From Chloroflexota bacterium (lineage in GTDB: Bacteria; Chloroflexota; Dehalococcoidia; SM23-28-2; RBG-16-64-32): 15,812 nucleotides of DNA. The position numbers and the translations under genes are program-made. This document shows positions 6,889 to 13,071 of this stretch, piece by piece; position 1 is the stretch's first letter; every line of letters begins with the position of its first letter. The DNA is taken from contig VBEI01000058.1 in the NCBI GenBank assembly GCA_005882715.1, positions 2,389-18,200 on the forward strand, given 5' to 3'. The notes beneath the pieces were generated by a model. The model searched no databases. It worked only from the letters and a program-made list of their open reading frames with translations, and was not told where the DNA came from.

Positions 6889-7286
6889 GGATAGTACGAC
6901 TCGGGCTTAATGCGTAGCACGATCCGCTGTTCGTTCCGCGCTCGTTCTTCGATGTTCGGACGGGCAGACTCCGGCACGGGCCGTCCCTGCATCTTCTCGC
7001 CGACGCGCATCATCAGTTCCGCGGCGCCGTCGCTCTCGAAGTAAGCAGGCCCTTCGACGCGGAGATAGCGAAAGGGGAATTGTTCGTCGAGGACGCAGAG
7101 CGATAGCCGGCCCGCGCGTGTTATTAGCTTCGTCTTCGCGCGGGTCTTGGTGACCGAGACCAGCAGGTCATCCCCCTCCAGGACGTAATAAACGGGAGAA
7201 AGGTGAGGTGGCTTTCCGTCCCGATCGACGCCGAGCACCGCGAGCCGGTGTGACTCAAGGAAATGCCCGCGCTCATCAGTCGCCAT
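6885..7286 (-). CDS. PPOX-class flavin/F420-dependent oxidoreductase
   Basis: The 133-aa product fits the pyridoxamine 5'-phosphate oxidase-like split-barrel family, in particular the short F420- or FMN-binding group. AVLGVDRDGKPPHLSPVYYV (16-35) matches the first barrel strands and the conserved SPV turn. LLVSVTKTRAKTKLI (41-55) carries the basic TRAKTK stretch that contacts the cofactor phosphate. LSLCVLDEQFPFRYLRVEGPA (61-81) matches the dimer-interface strands. Whether it uses F420, FMN or heme cannot be decided from the sequence. It sits 18 bp after the solute-binding-protein stop and overlaps the hydrolase start by 4 bases. No clear ribosome site precedes its ATG, consistent with reading from the upstream gene. 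Confidence 0.8.
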   Translation of the reverse strand: MATDERGHFLESHRLAVLGVDRDGKPPHLSPVYYVLEGDDLLVSVTKTRAKTKLITRAGRLSLCVLDEQFPFRYLRVEGPAYFESDGAAELMMRVGEKMQGRPVPESARPNIEERARNEQRIVLRIKPESYYP

Positions 7287-7304
7287 TTCAGAGAAGGGAC
7301 GCGG

Positions 7305-9071
7305 TCAGGATGCCCTCTCGGTCCAGCCGTCAGCGCCGGCCGGGCCGATCTTGTCCGGCGCGATGTCGCCTTCGCCGAGGTCGAGGAAGTACTGGTACGG
7401 GTGATGCACGTACTTCCAGCGCGCGCCGTAAAAGTTGCCACCGGGGAGTGTGATCTGAGGCCCGTGCTCCTTGAGGATCAGGCGCTGGGCTTCGAGAATC
7501 GTCTGAATGCGCCTGTCATCGTCGAAGTCGGACTCCTGCGCGTCGATGAGCTTGTCCAGGTCCGGGTTGGTGTAATTGTTCCAGTTGCCGACGCCGGTGA
7601 CACCACGCGTGTGATAGAAGCTCAGGGGCCGGTCAGGCTCGTCGTACGGGAGGTTCGGGAAGAAGGCGAGGTCGAAATTGCCCGGCAAGATGACGTTGGC
7701 TATAAACGTGCCGATCTCGACCTCATCGAGAAGAAGTTTGATGCCTACTTTGCCCACCTGGTCCTTGATCAGAGAGGATAGGTCCGCGATGATCGGTGCG
7801 CCCGGGACTCGCGGTATTTTCATCTTGACCTCGAAACCGTTCGCATATCCGGCGGCGTTGAGCAAGTCCCGCGCCTTCTGCGGGTCGTACGGCATGGCTG
7901 TTCGCAATTCGTCCTGAGGCAGCGAGAACCTCGTCTGCAGCCATTGGACGGGGCCGTTGTAGTTGCCTTCGCCGTCCCAAATCAGACTGATCATCTCGTC
8001 GCGGTCGAGTGCCAGATCGAACGCCTCCCGGACACGGATGTCGTCGAAGGGCGGACGGATTTTGAAGTGGATGACTGGATAAAATCGCGTGGGCACCTTG
8101 CCGAGGATCAAGTTATCGTTCTTCATGCGGTCCTCGGCCTGGGCTTTGTTGAGGATCGCGCCGTTAACATCGTGTTGGCCCGAATCGAAAGCCGCGAGGA
8201 GCGACTGGGGCTCGCTAATGATGATGTAGCGCATCTCGTCCAGCCATGGCCGCGGCGCGAGGAAGTATTCGGGATGCCGCTTGAGGATGATCCGCTCTGT
8301 GCCGCGGAACTCATTGACCATGAACGGCCCGCTTCCGTAAGACTTTGTTCCGAGGCCGGCTGCCTGGAAGGAGGTGCCGAACTTCTCGATAACTTTGGCC
8401 GGCATGATAGCCCAAGTGGGGTTCGACATCTCGCGGAAGGCGGGCACGAACGGGCGGTTCATCTTGAAGGAGAACGTATAGGGGTCCGGCGTGTGAAGGG
8501 CGGCGCCGAGCGCGACAGGGTCAGGCGTGGTTGTGCCGGATATGCGGAGTGGAAAACGCCTATCCGGTGCCGTGATTGCCGTCCCGCGGCGGATAAAGCT
8601 TTGCTTGCAGTCTTCAGACGTCAACTCCTCTCCCTTGGCCGGGTTGTCGTCCTGGGGCTGCACTTTGGTGCCCGCGCGCAGTTTAAATATGAATTCGGTG
8701 TGGTCTTCGGCGGGCATCTCGACGGATTCTGCGAAGTTATTGAACACGGCCTCTTCGGTGGAAGGCGTCCAGGAGTAGAGATAGCTGTACAGCAGGTAGT
8801 CGATGTCGATGCCGGTGAGGTCGATGTGCGGGTCGATGCCGAGGACGTTAAGCAGGCGTCCGTAGGTCACGCGCCCGCCCGGAATGGGGTTGCCATCGAC
8901 ACCGTCGATCGGTGTTGCGGCGGTCCGCGTCCAGCTCGTGCCACCGCCACCCCCGCAGCCAACGACCGCCGCGGCCGCGGTGCCGGCTGCGACCGTGGCG
9001 CCGGCGCTCAGGAAGGCCCGGCGGCTAAGGCGTCTACGGTTCAGGCGTGTCCAGTAATTTGGCTCGGTCAA
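7305..9071 (-). CDS. Tat-exported lipoprotein ABC transporter solute-binding protein, family 5 (peptide/nickel type)
   Basis: The product is 588 aa, typical for family-5 solute-binding proteins. The N-terminus has a twin-arginine signal (SRRAFL, 16-21), a hydrophobic stretch and the lipobox VVGC with C39, so the protein is folded in the cytoplasm and anchored outside. Family features include the GGRVTYGRL opening strand, EFIFKLRAGTKVQ (the family Y/F-x-F-x-LR-x-G motif), YGSGPFMVNEF and the PVIHFKIRPPFDDIRVREAFDLALDRD segment that aligns with the signature region. The permease and ATPase genes are not in the window. The TTG start is chosen because AGGA lies 6 bases upstream and no ATG occurs before residue 90. 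It opens the operon with the PPOX and hydrolase genes. The ligand is unknown; binding of peptides, glycosides or other organics is common in this family. Confidence 0.9.
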   Translation of the reverse strand: MTEPNYWTRLNRRRLSRRAFLSAGATVAAGTAAAAVVGCGGGGGTSWTRTAATPIDGVDGNPIPGGRVTYGRLLNVLGIDPHIDLTGIDIDYLLYSYLYSWTPSTEEAVFNNFAESVEMPAEDHTEFIFKLRAGTKVQPQDDNPAKGEELTSEDCKQSFIRRGTAITAPDRRFPLRISGTTTPDPVALGAALHTPDPYTFSFKMNRPFVPAFREMSNPTWAIMPAKVIEKFGTSFQAAGLGTKSYGSGPFMVNEFRGTERIILKRHPEYFLAPRPWLDEMRYIIISEPQSLLAAFDSGQHDVNGAILNKAQAEDRMKNDNLILGKVPTRFYPVIHFKIRPPFDDIRVREAFDLALDRDEMISLIWDGEGNYNGPVQWLQTRFSLPQDELRTAMPYDPQKARDLLNAAGYANGFEVKMKIPRVPGAPIIADLSSLIKDQVGKVGIKLLLDEVEIGTFIANVILPGNFDLAFFPNLPYDEPDRPLSFYHTRGVTGVGNWNNYTNPDLDKLIDAQESDFDDDRRIQTILEAQRLILKEHGPQITLPGGNFYGARWKYVHHPYQYFLDLGEGDIAPDKIGPAGADGWTERAS

Positions 9072-9137
9072 TATCGGTCCTGTCTAAGCGCGAGGCAGTC
9101 GCGCGGGAGGTATCGGTGCTCTCAAGTGGATACGACA

Positions 9138-9166
9138 CTTATAGTGCGAGCGGTTCGTAGTGTCAA
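9138..9166 (-). promoter_or_regulatory. Strong sigma70-type promoter for the solute-binding-protein operon
   Basis: On the minus strand, TTGACA (9161-9166) is a perfect -35 and TATAAG (9138-9143) is a near-perfect -10, separated by exactly 17 bp. Transcription would start near 9131, leaving a leader of about 60 bases. The tRNA-Ser fragment begins only 15 bp upstream of the -35. Confidence 0.8.
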
Positions 9167-9181
9167 CGAGGCGTCAAGCAG

Positions 9182-9245
9182 ATGGCGGAGGGGGTGGGAT
9201 TCGAACCCACGGGTCACCCGAGGCAACCAACGGTTTCAAGACCGT
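9182..9245 (-). repeat. Partial tRNA-Ser copy, att-site-like direct repeat
   Basis: These 64 bases repeat the 3' part of the intact tRNA-Ser at 11712-11802: anticodon stem and loop, variable arm, T-arm, acceptor 3' strand and CCA. The first 55 bases (from 9182) are identical to 11711-11765. One base of a T-run is then missing (in tRNA sense, one A of the anticodon loop), 9 more bases match, and similarity stops at 9245. The D-arm and 5' acceptor strand are absent, so this cannot be a functional tRNA. Its orientation and its position downstream of the tRNA 3' end are those of the far attachment site left by integration into a tRNA gene. Confidence 0.85.
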
Positions 9246-9347
9246 GTCTCCTCATAGGAACTAGTGGTGCCTGGGTTGCGGAAAGGGCCATTTCGTATCT
9301 AAAATCGGCGGCTCGGCTAACCCAACCGATCTCGACCCAATCGCCCG

Positions 9348-9380
9348 CTGCAAACATTTGGTTTGCAATTCCGTTTGCAG
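9348..9380. repeat. Three TGCAAAC/GTTTGCA elements at exact 12-bp spacing
   Basis: TGCAAAC at 9349-9355 is followed by GTTTGCA at 9361-9367 and 9373-9379. The first is inverted and the next two are direct. The first and second form a perfect 7-bp hairpin with a 5-base loop; the first and third form an 8-bp inverted repeat (CTGCAAAC/GTTTGCAG). Further GTTTGCC copies lie at 9486-9492 and 9548-9554. Clustering about 100 to 300 bp from the att-like repeat resembles arm-type recombinase or regulator sites. Confidence 0.55.
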
Positions 9381-9521
9381 TCACGTTGCCTATAATGCAA
9401 GCGAGCGCCCCTCTTTCATTGCCGCCCGGCATAAGCGCGAACCTGTAGTCTCAGGCCGCGTCCCGTGTAAAGCCGCATGAGCCGCGTTTGCCACCGTCGG
9501 CGGCGATAGGTCGTCCTAATA

Positions 9522-9541
9522 CCTGACCCTATATGGTCAGG
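9522..9541. promoter_or_regulatory. 20-bp dyad, operator- or terminator-like
   Basis: CCTGACC (9522-9528) and GGTCAGG (9535-9541) are perfect 7-bp arms around CTATAT. No T-run follows. It lies beyond the end of the small minus-strand membrane ORF. Confidence 0.35.
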
Positions 9542-9574
9542 GGCAATGTTTGCCGAACTTGCTGCCCAATATGG

Positions 9575-9790
9575 TTAACGTCGGGGCTCTGCATCGCGAC
9601 TGGTAAGCGGCGCGGTGCGGGCTCCCCTCCCGGCGTTGACGCCTGCCCGGCCTCTGCACAACCAGGCGACCACTGGGACGATAAGCGCGATAGTAGCAAC
9701 CACGATAAACACACCCAAGCTCCCGAACACCCACCTGCGCAGACGCGGTGATGCTGGACACGGATCGGATGCTGACCCGCCTGACGCCAC
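9575..9790 (-). CDS. Small membrane protein, possibly the second half of a frameshifted gene
   Basis: The frame encodes 71 aa with one clear transmembrane helix at about 20-44 (WVFGSLGVFIVVATIALIVP is its core), then a basic tail. It begins at GTG with GGGAG six bases upstream. An overlapping frame in a different phase starts at ATG 9869 and encodes another hydrophobic helix in its first 20 residues before turning into unlikely sequence near 9788, where this frame begins. The joined reading (helix, loop, helix) looks more natural than either part. The switch point contains a TTTT run. Either the gene is frameshifted there or these are two small proteins. No function can be assigned. Confidence 0.35.
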   Translation of the reverse strand: MASGGSASDPCPASPRLRRWVFGSLGVFIVVATIALIVPVVAWLCRGRAGVNAGRGARTAPLTSRDAEPRR

Positions 9791-9980
9791 TAAAAGCTCC
9801 CAGCCGAGGAATGACAGAAAATAACAAGAAGGCTAGGAGTCCAAGGCCAACATAGTCAGCGGTTGCCACGACGCCATTCTAACGCCGCTATTCAAACTGA
9901 CCCACTACCGACTCACTGCCCGCCTGGCGGCTCACAGTCTCCACGAGTGCACTTGGTGTCCGGAGGTTCGCCGCCCCACG

Positions 9981-10115
9981 ATGGACACCTTCACAGAGCT
10001 GCGACAGCTCGCCGACGATCTAACTGAATTGGGCGACGCTGCCACCGCGATGCCTGTCCACGAGGCGATAGATCGCTTCTCCGCTTGGTCTAGGTGCACG
10101 CCCGAGGAGGGGTGA
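9981..10115 (+). CDS. 44-aa hypothetical protein, first of a three-gene run
   Basis: A short, complete frame encodes 44 residues: an acidic helical N-terminal half (FTELRQLADDLTELGDA) and a second helix (HEAIDRFSAWSR), ending CTPEEG. I recognise no family. Its stop lies 3 bases before the ATG of the 91-aa gene, and the coding end carries that gene's ribosome site (GAGGAGGGG, 10104-10112). A GGAGG at 9962-9966 is 14 bases from this ATG, longer than usual. The tight packing supports it being a real gene. A small regulator or an antitoxin-like partner is possible but unproven. Confidence 0.5.
   Translation: MDTFTELRQLADDLTELGDAATAMPVHEAIDRFSAWSRCTPEEG
10104..10112 (+). promoter_or_regulatory. 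Strong ribosome binding site inside the 44-aa gene
   Basis: GAGGAGGGG ends 6 bases before the ATG at 10119. It forms the last codons of the 44-aa frame, so the two genes are probably translationally coupled. Confidence 0.7.
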
Positions 10116-10118
10116 GTT

Positions 10119-10394
10119 ATGGCAAATATCATTCCAAGCGTAATCTCTCTCAATGTAGGACAGGAGATCGTAGTCCACGCATGGATCTACGGGCTGAACG
10201 ACTCCCGGCACATCCTTGGCCCCACCGTGCCAGCCTACGGCACTCAGCTTCACTGGGGCTACACCGGGACGAGGCGGTGGTACACGATCGACGGCTATGA
10301 CCATTTCATGGTCAGAATTAAATGCGAAGCAGTCAATGTCCCTGGTGGCGGGTCGAACCATACGTTGTTCCAGGTTGTGTACGCTGACCTGTGA
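10119..10394 (+). CDS. 91-aa hypothetical protein, beta-rich
   Basis: I do not recognise this 91-aa protein. It has no signal peptide or membrane helix. The sequence alternates hydrophobic and polar residues (ISLNVGQEIVVHAWIYGL about 9-26; HFMVRIKCEAVNV about 62-74; TLFQVVYADL 82-91) and has several Trp and Tyr residues, which suggests a compact beta-sheet protein. The start is fixed by a strong GAGGAGGGG site. It follows the 44-aa gene by 3 bases, and the next frame opens at a GTG overlapping its stop by 4 bases. Together these form one transcription unit within the tRNA-bounded segment. Confidence 0.6.
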   Translation: MANIIPSVISLNVGQEIVVHAWIYGLNDSRHILGPTVPAYGTQLHWGYTGTRRWYTIDGYDHFMVRIKCEAVNVPGGGSNHTLFQVVYADL

Positions 10395-10411
10395 CGGGGG
10401 GGATGCCACCA

Positions 10412-10663
10412 ATGAAAGCTACACTCTCAATCGTGGCAAACCCCTCCGGTGAGGTAATCGGTGTAAGCATCTCGCCGAGGCAGATGGGTAGAAATTCCGG
10501 GGTGGCGATCGAGCCCGCGTCTCCCAAAGACGTCCTGCACGAGGTTGAGGTCCCGGGTGAGCTGCTCGGGATTGATTCCGTAGAGGAACTCGTTGAAGTC
10601 GTCGAGCGATACTTGCCCAAAGGCTGGCACTTCTCGACGCCGCCGAAGCGCCGCAAGCGCTGA
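10412..10663 (+). CDS. 83-aa hypothetical protein with basic C-terminus
   Basis: The product is 83 aa from the ATG at 10412, which has a G-run (10395-10402) about 9 bases upstream. The frame is also open from GTG 10391, overlapping the previous stop, and from ATG 10403, so the start is uncertain by up to 7 residues. It opens with a beta-like stretch (KATLSIVANPSGEVIGVSI), has an acidic amphipathic helix (SVEELVEVVERYL about 55-67) and ends in the basic PPKRRKR. The basic tail may contact nucleic acid, but I recognise no family. After it, 10664-10814 holds an open frame with a Glu/Arg-rich helix but no start codon of its own. Confidence 0.55.
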   Translation: MKATLSIVANPSGEVIGVSISPRQMGRNSGVAIEPASPKDVLHEVEVPGELLGIDSVEELVEVVERYLPKGWHFSTPPKRRKR

Positions 10664-10921
10664 TGTTGTCCACCACGGAGGTCGCCGCTTCTCTGCCTCG
10701 AAGTTCGAGGTTGGCGAGCGGCTGCTAGAGCGAGCGCTGGAAGAGCGGCGCAAGCACGAGCACGAGCCGCCCCGGTCGCCCTACTTCAATACTTGCGCGC
10801 TCGCCGTCGCATGATCGGGCAAGCCCACGACTGCTCAATTCGCACCGCTGGTTCATCCGGCTTCTGCTGACAGATCCGTCCGGCAGGACTCTAGCGTACC
10901 CGCTGTTTGGGGATCAGACGA

Positions 10922-11605
10922 ATGCGCAAGACCATAGGTCCCAGCCGGCGTCTGACCGTCAAAATCGCCGCGATCGCGGTCACGCTGACGGTCGTCGGTC
11001 TCGCCGGCAACGGGCAGACGAGCGCGGCCACGGCCACGGTGAACGTCGGCGATTTCTGGTTCTGCAACTCGACCTTTTCCGGCAGCGTCTGTCCCACCAG
11101 CATCAAAACAGGCGATACGGTCACCTGGAACTGGGTGGGCAGCGCATCCCATACCACGACAGCCTGTAGCGACGGCACTTTCACTACCTGCGGCGCCGCA
11201 CAGGGCTGGGATTCGGGAAGCATGTCCACCGGCACGTTCTCGCACACGTTCAATAGCGCGGGCACGTTCTTTTATCACTGCCAGATCCACCCCGCTGCCA
11301 TGCGAGGAAGAATTGACGTTCTTCAGGATACGGACGGCGACGGCTGGAGCGATGTGGCGGAGGGGATCATTGGTACCGATCCACTGCGGAGGTGCGGGGT
11401 GAACGCCTGGCCCCCGGGCATCAACAGCGATGGCCATGTAGACGTCATCGGCGACATCTCGACTGTGGCAAACTTTTTCGGCCAGAGCGTCTCCACAGCG
11501 CCGAAGCGTTACGACATCGCGCCCGACCCGCCGGACGGTCTAATCGACGTCATCGGTGACATATCGCGGCTGGCGGGCCTGTTCGCGCAGAGCTGCACGC
11601 CGTAG
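10922..11605 (+). CDS. Exported cupredoxin with C-terminal dockerin-like calcium repeats
   Basis: The product is 227 aa. Residues 11-36 are an export signal ending near TSAA. The cupredoxin domain (about 38-133) has a type 1 copper site: H77 (SHTTT), C120 and H123 (YHCQIH) and M127, with Cys-x2-His-x3-Met spacing as in plastocyanin/azurin-like proteins. Extra cysteines C48, C57, C82 and C90 may form disulfides. After it come DTDGDGWSD (136-144), a calcium-loop motif, and two dockerin-like repeats (NSDGHVDVIGDISTVANFFG 168-187 and the PPDGLIDVIGDISRLAGLF region 203-221). It would act outside the cell in electron transfer or copper handling, tethered by the calcium repeats. The frame also opens at TTG 10907, but ATG 10922 with GGGGA 8 bases upstream is better. 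It lies inside the tRNA-bounded segment. Confidence 0.8.
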   Translation: MRKTIGPSRRLTVKIAAIAVTLTVVGLAGNGQTSAATATVNVGDFWFCNSTFSGSVCPTSIKTGDTVTWNWVGSASHTTTACSDGTFTTCGAAQGWDSGSMSTGTFSHTFNSAGTFFYHCQIHPAAMRGRIDVLQDTDGDGWSDVAEGIIGTDPLRRCGVNAWPPGINSDGHVDVIGDISTVANFFGQSVSTAPKRYDIAPDPPDGLIDVIGDISRLAGLFAQSCTP

Positions 11606-11711
11606 ACCGCCAACTTGTATGGGCTTCATCACACCCCTTGTTGCCATCTCTCTCTAGGGGATCGCGAACGCCGTTTGGTCAGAACGACGCTGCCGATTTT
11701 ATGAACGAAAA

Positions 11712-11802
11712 TGGCGGAGGGGGTGGGATTCGAACCCACGGGTCACCCGAGGCAACCAACGGTTTTCAAGACCGTCGCATTCAACCGCTCTGCCACCCCT
11801 CC
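11712..11802 (-). tRNA. tRNA-Ser (anticodon UGA), CCA encoded
   Basis: Read on the minus strand, a 7-bp acceptor stem (GGAGGGG/CCCCTCC) closes the molecule, with discriminator G and an encoded CCA (11712-11714). The anticodon stem ACGGT/ACCGT holds loop CTTGAAA with anticodon TGA (11766-11768), reading UCA codons. A long variable arm, as expected for serine tRNAs, precedes the T-arm GTGGG-TTCGAAT-CCCAC. The gene is intact at 91 bases. Its 3' end faces the segment bounded by the partial copy at 9182-9245. Confidence 0.95.
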
Positions 11803-11845
11803 GTCAATACAAAATAGCACGTTTTTTCGGTAAAGCACCCTAAAC

Positions 11846-11867
11846 AATTGCTCACGAATTGCTCACG
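11846..11867. repeat. Perfect 11-bp tandem repeat upstream of the tRNA
   Basis: AATTGCTCACG occurs at 11846-11856 and 11857-11867. It lies about 45 bp 5' of the tRNA and overlaps the stop codon of the 39-aa frame. Tandem repeats like this can be protein-binding sites. Confidence 0.6.
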
Positions 11868-11982
11868 CTTTCTTGCGTTCGTGGAGCAGTCGAGGCTCGC
11901 CGCTGCCGCAGCTTGCAAGCCAGGCGCAACGTGGCTCTGGGTCTCGAGAGTAGAGCTCGCTCAAGGCAGCACCCAACCTCAT
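11863..11982 (-). CDS. Possible 39-aa protein after the alcohol dehydrogenase
   Basis: An ATG at 11982 opens a 39-residue frame (begins MRLGAALSELYSRDPEPR, ends HERKKA) 17 bases after the ADH stop codon on the same strand. GGAG lies 7 bases upstream at the proper spacing. There is no known family, signal or membrane segment. It may be a small downstream gene of the ADH transcript or chance. Confidence 0.3.
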   Translation of the reverse strand: MRLGAALSELYSRDPEPRCAWLASCGSGEPRLLHERKKA

Positions 11983-11999
11983 GCAGGCTCTCCGGGCGC

Positions 12000-13013
12000 C
12001 TACTCCGATGGAACCAGCACCGCGGCCCCATGAACGAGTCCATTGCGCAGCGCCGCCAGAGCCTCGTTAGCCTGCGCCAGCGCGAAGGTGCTCACGCGAG
12101 TGCGTACGGGCACCCTCGGCGCGAGGGCGAGGAATTCTTCCGCATCCCGTCGGGTGACGTTGGCAACCGAGCAGACCGAACGCTCGCCCCATAGAAGTTC
12201 GTACGGGAACGAGGGCACATCGCTCATGTGGATGCCGCCGCAGACGACCGTGCCGCCCTTACGCACCGCCTTGAGCGCGGCGGGGACGAGCGCGCCGACC
12301 GGGGCGAAGATGATCGCCGCGTCGAGCTCGTCGGGCGGCGCTTGGCCCGAGTCGCCAGCCCACGCTGCCCCAAGCTCCCTCGCGAACGCCTGCCCCTCGT
12401 GGTCGCCGGGGCGAGTGAAGGCATAAACTTCCCGTCGCTGGGACACGGCGACTTGCGCGATGATGTGCGCCGCGCCGCCGAAGCCATAAATCCCAAGCCG
12501 CTTAGCCTCGCCGGCCCTCACGAGCGAACGGTAGCCGATGAGGCCGGCGCACATCAATGGAGCAGCGTCGACAGCCTCGTAGCCGGCGGGCGCCGGAAAG
12601 CAGTACCGTTCACGGACCACCGCGCATTTGGCATAGCCGCCGTCTACGGTGTACCCAGTGAAGCGCGCGTTGTCGCAGAGGTTTTCCCGGTCCGCGCGGC
12701 AATAAGAGCACTTACCGCACGTGAATGCGAGCCAGCCTACCCCTACCCGATCGCCCAGCGCGAAGCGGTGGGCTCCCTCGCCCAATCGCTCGACCGTCCC
12801 GATGATCTCGTGGCCTGGCACAAGCGGCAGCTCGGGCGTGGTGAGTTCGCCGTCAATTATGTGCAGGTCTGTCCGGCAGACGCCGCAGGCAAGGATACGG
12901 ATGAGCACCTCGCCCGCCCTTGGAGAAGGAATCGTGCGCTTCACCGACTCCAGCGCGCGGCGTGGCGCTGTCAAGACCATCGCATCGTAGGAATCGCTGT
13001 CAGACGGCTGCAC
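12000..13013 (-). CDS. Zinc-dependent alcohol dehydrogenase family protein
   Basis: The enzyme is a medium-chain zinc alcohol dehydrogenase, 337 aa from the chosen start. Catalytic zinc ligands are C46 (ACGVCRTDLH), H68-E69 (PGHE) and C155. The structural zinc site is C99, C102, C105 and C113. The Rossmann glycine motif is YGFGGAA (about 176-182). The run LCAGLIGYR-like (LMCAGLIGYR), VYAFTRPGD, AAIIFAPVGALVPAAL and VVCGGIHMSD is characteristic of the bacterial zinc-binding alcohol dehydrogenase group often annotated by that name. It should oxidise alcohols or reduce aldehydes with NAD(P). The frame opens at TTG 13037, but GTG 13013 has AGAGG ten bases upstream; ATG 12980 would also keep the whole domain and lacks a ribosome site. 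It is divergent from the glutamine synthetase-like gene. Confidence 0.9.
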   Translation of the reverse strand: MQPSDSDSYDAMVLTAPRRALESVKRTIPSPRAGEVLIRILACGVCRTDLHIIDGELTTPELPLVPGHEIIGTVERLGEGAHRFALGDRVGVGWLAFTCGKCSYCRADRENLCDNARFTGYTVDGGYAKCAVVRERYCFPAPAGYEAVDAAPLMCAGLIGYRSLVRAGEAKRLGIYGFGGAAHIIAQVAVSQRREVYAFTRPGDHEGQAFARELGAAWAGDSGQAPPDELDAAIIFAPVGALVPAALKAVRKGGTVVCGGIHMSDVPSFPYELLWGERSVCSVANVTRRDAEEFLALAPRVPVRTRVSTFALAQANEALAALRNGLVHGAAVLVPSE

Positions 13014-13038
13014 TGAGCAATAGCCTCTCTGGTACAAT
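13009..13038 (+). promoter_or_regulatory. Candidate promoter for the glutamine synthetase-like gene
   Basis: TACAAT at 13033-13038 matches 5 of 6 bases of the -10 consensus. A weak TGCACT-type -35 lies about 18 bp upstream. It would leave a leader of about 27 bases. The site overlaps the start of the divergent ADH gene, so the two promoters may interfere. Confidence 0.4.
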
Positions 13039-13071
13039 CCTGCCTACCGAAGACGGTGGGAGGCAAGCACG

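Larger units (their letters stand above)
9246..9574. other. Left end of the tRNA-bounded segment: no clear gene, GTTTGC repeats and a dyad
   Basis: I find no supported gene here. A 72-codon minus-strand frame (9214-9432) has a fairly protein-like middle but runs into the tRNA fragment and has no ribosome site. The notable content is repeated TGCAAAC/GTTTGC elements and the dyad at 9522-9541. Confidence 0.5.
9182..11775. mobile_element. Putative 2.5-kb cassette integrated at tRNA-Ser
   Basis: Two copies of the tRNA-Ser 3' region in the same orientation bound this segment, offset by 2529 bp. The copy at 11712-11802 is the whole tRNA and the copy at 9182-9245 is the partial one. This is the expected layout for an element that enters a tRNA 3' end and restores the gene. 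Inside lie GTTTGC repeats, a small membrane ORF, genes of 44, 91 and 83 aa, and a cupredoxin. No integrase, excisionase or replication gene is visible. It may therefore be a satellite, a deletion remnant of a larger island, or a simple duplication that includes a tRNA fragment. Confidence 0.45.

Noticed and set aside
7944..9257. 437-codon plus-strand open frame
   Set aside because: It is antisense to the solute-binding protein, has no ribosome site, and its translation shows no domain. GC-rich codon bias explains the open frame.
9182..9448. Plus-strand frame beginning MAEGVGFEPTGH
   Set aside because: This is the antisense of the tRNA-Ser fragment, a well-known false protein start produced by serine tRNA genes.
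10664..10814. Glu/Arg-rich open frame after the 83-aa gene
   Set aside because: No start codon or ribosome site of its own; the frame only opens inside the preceding gene.
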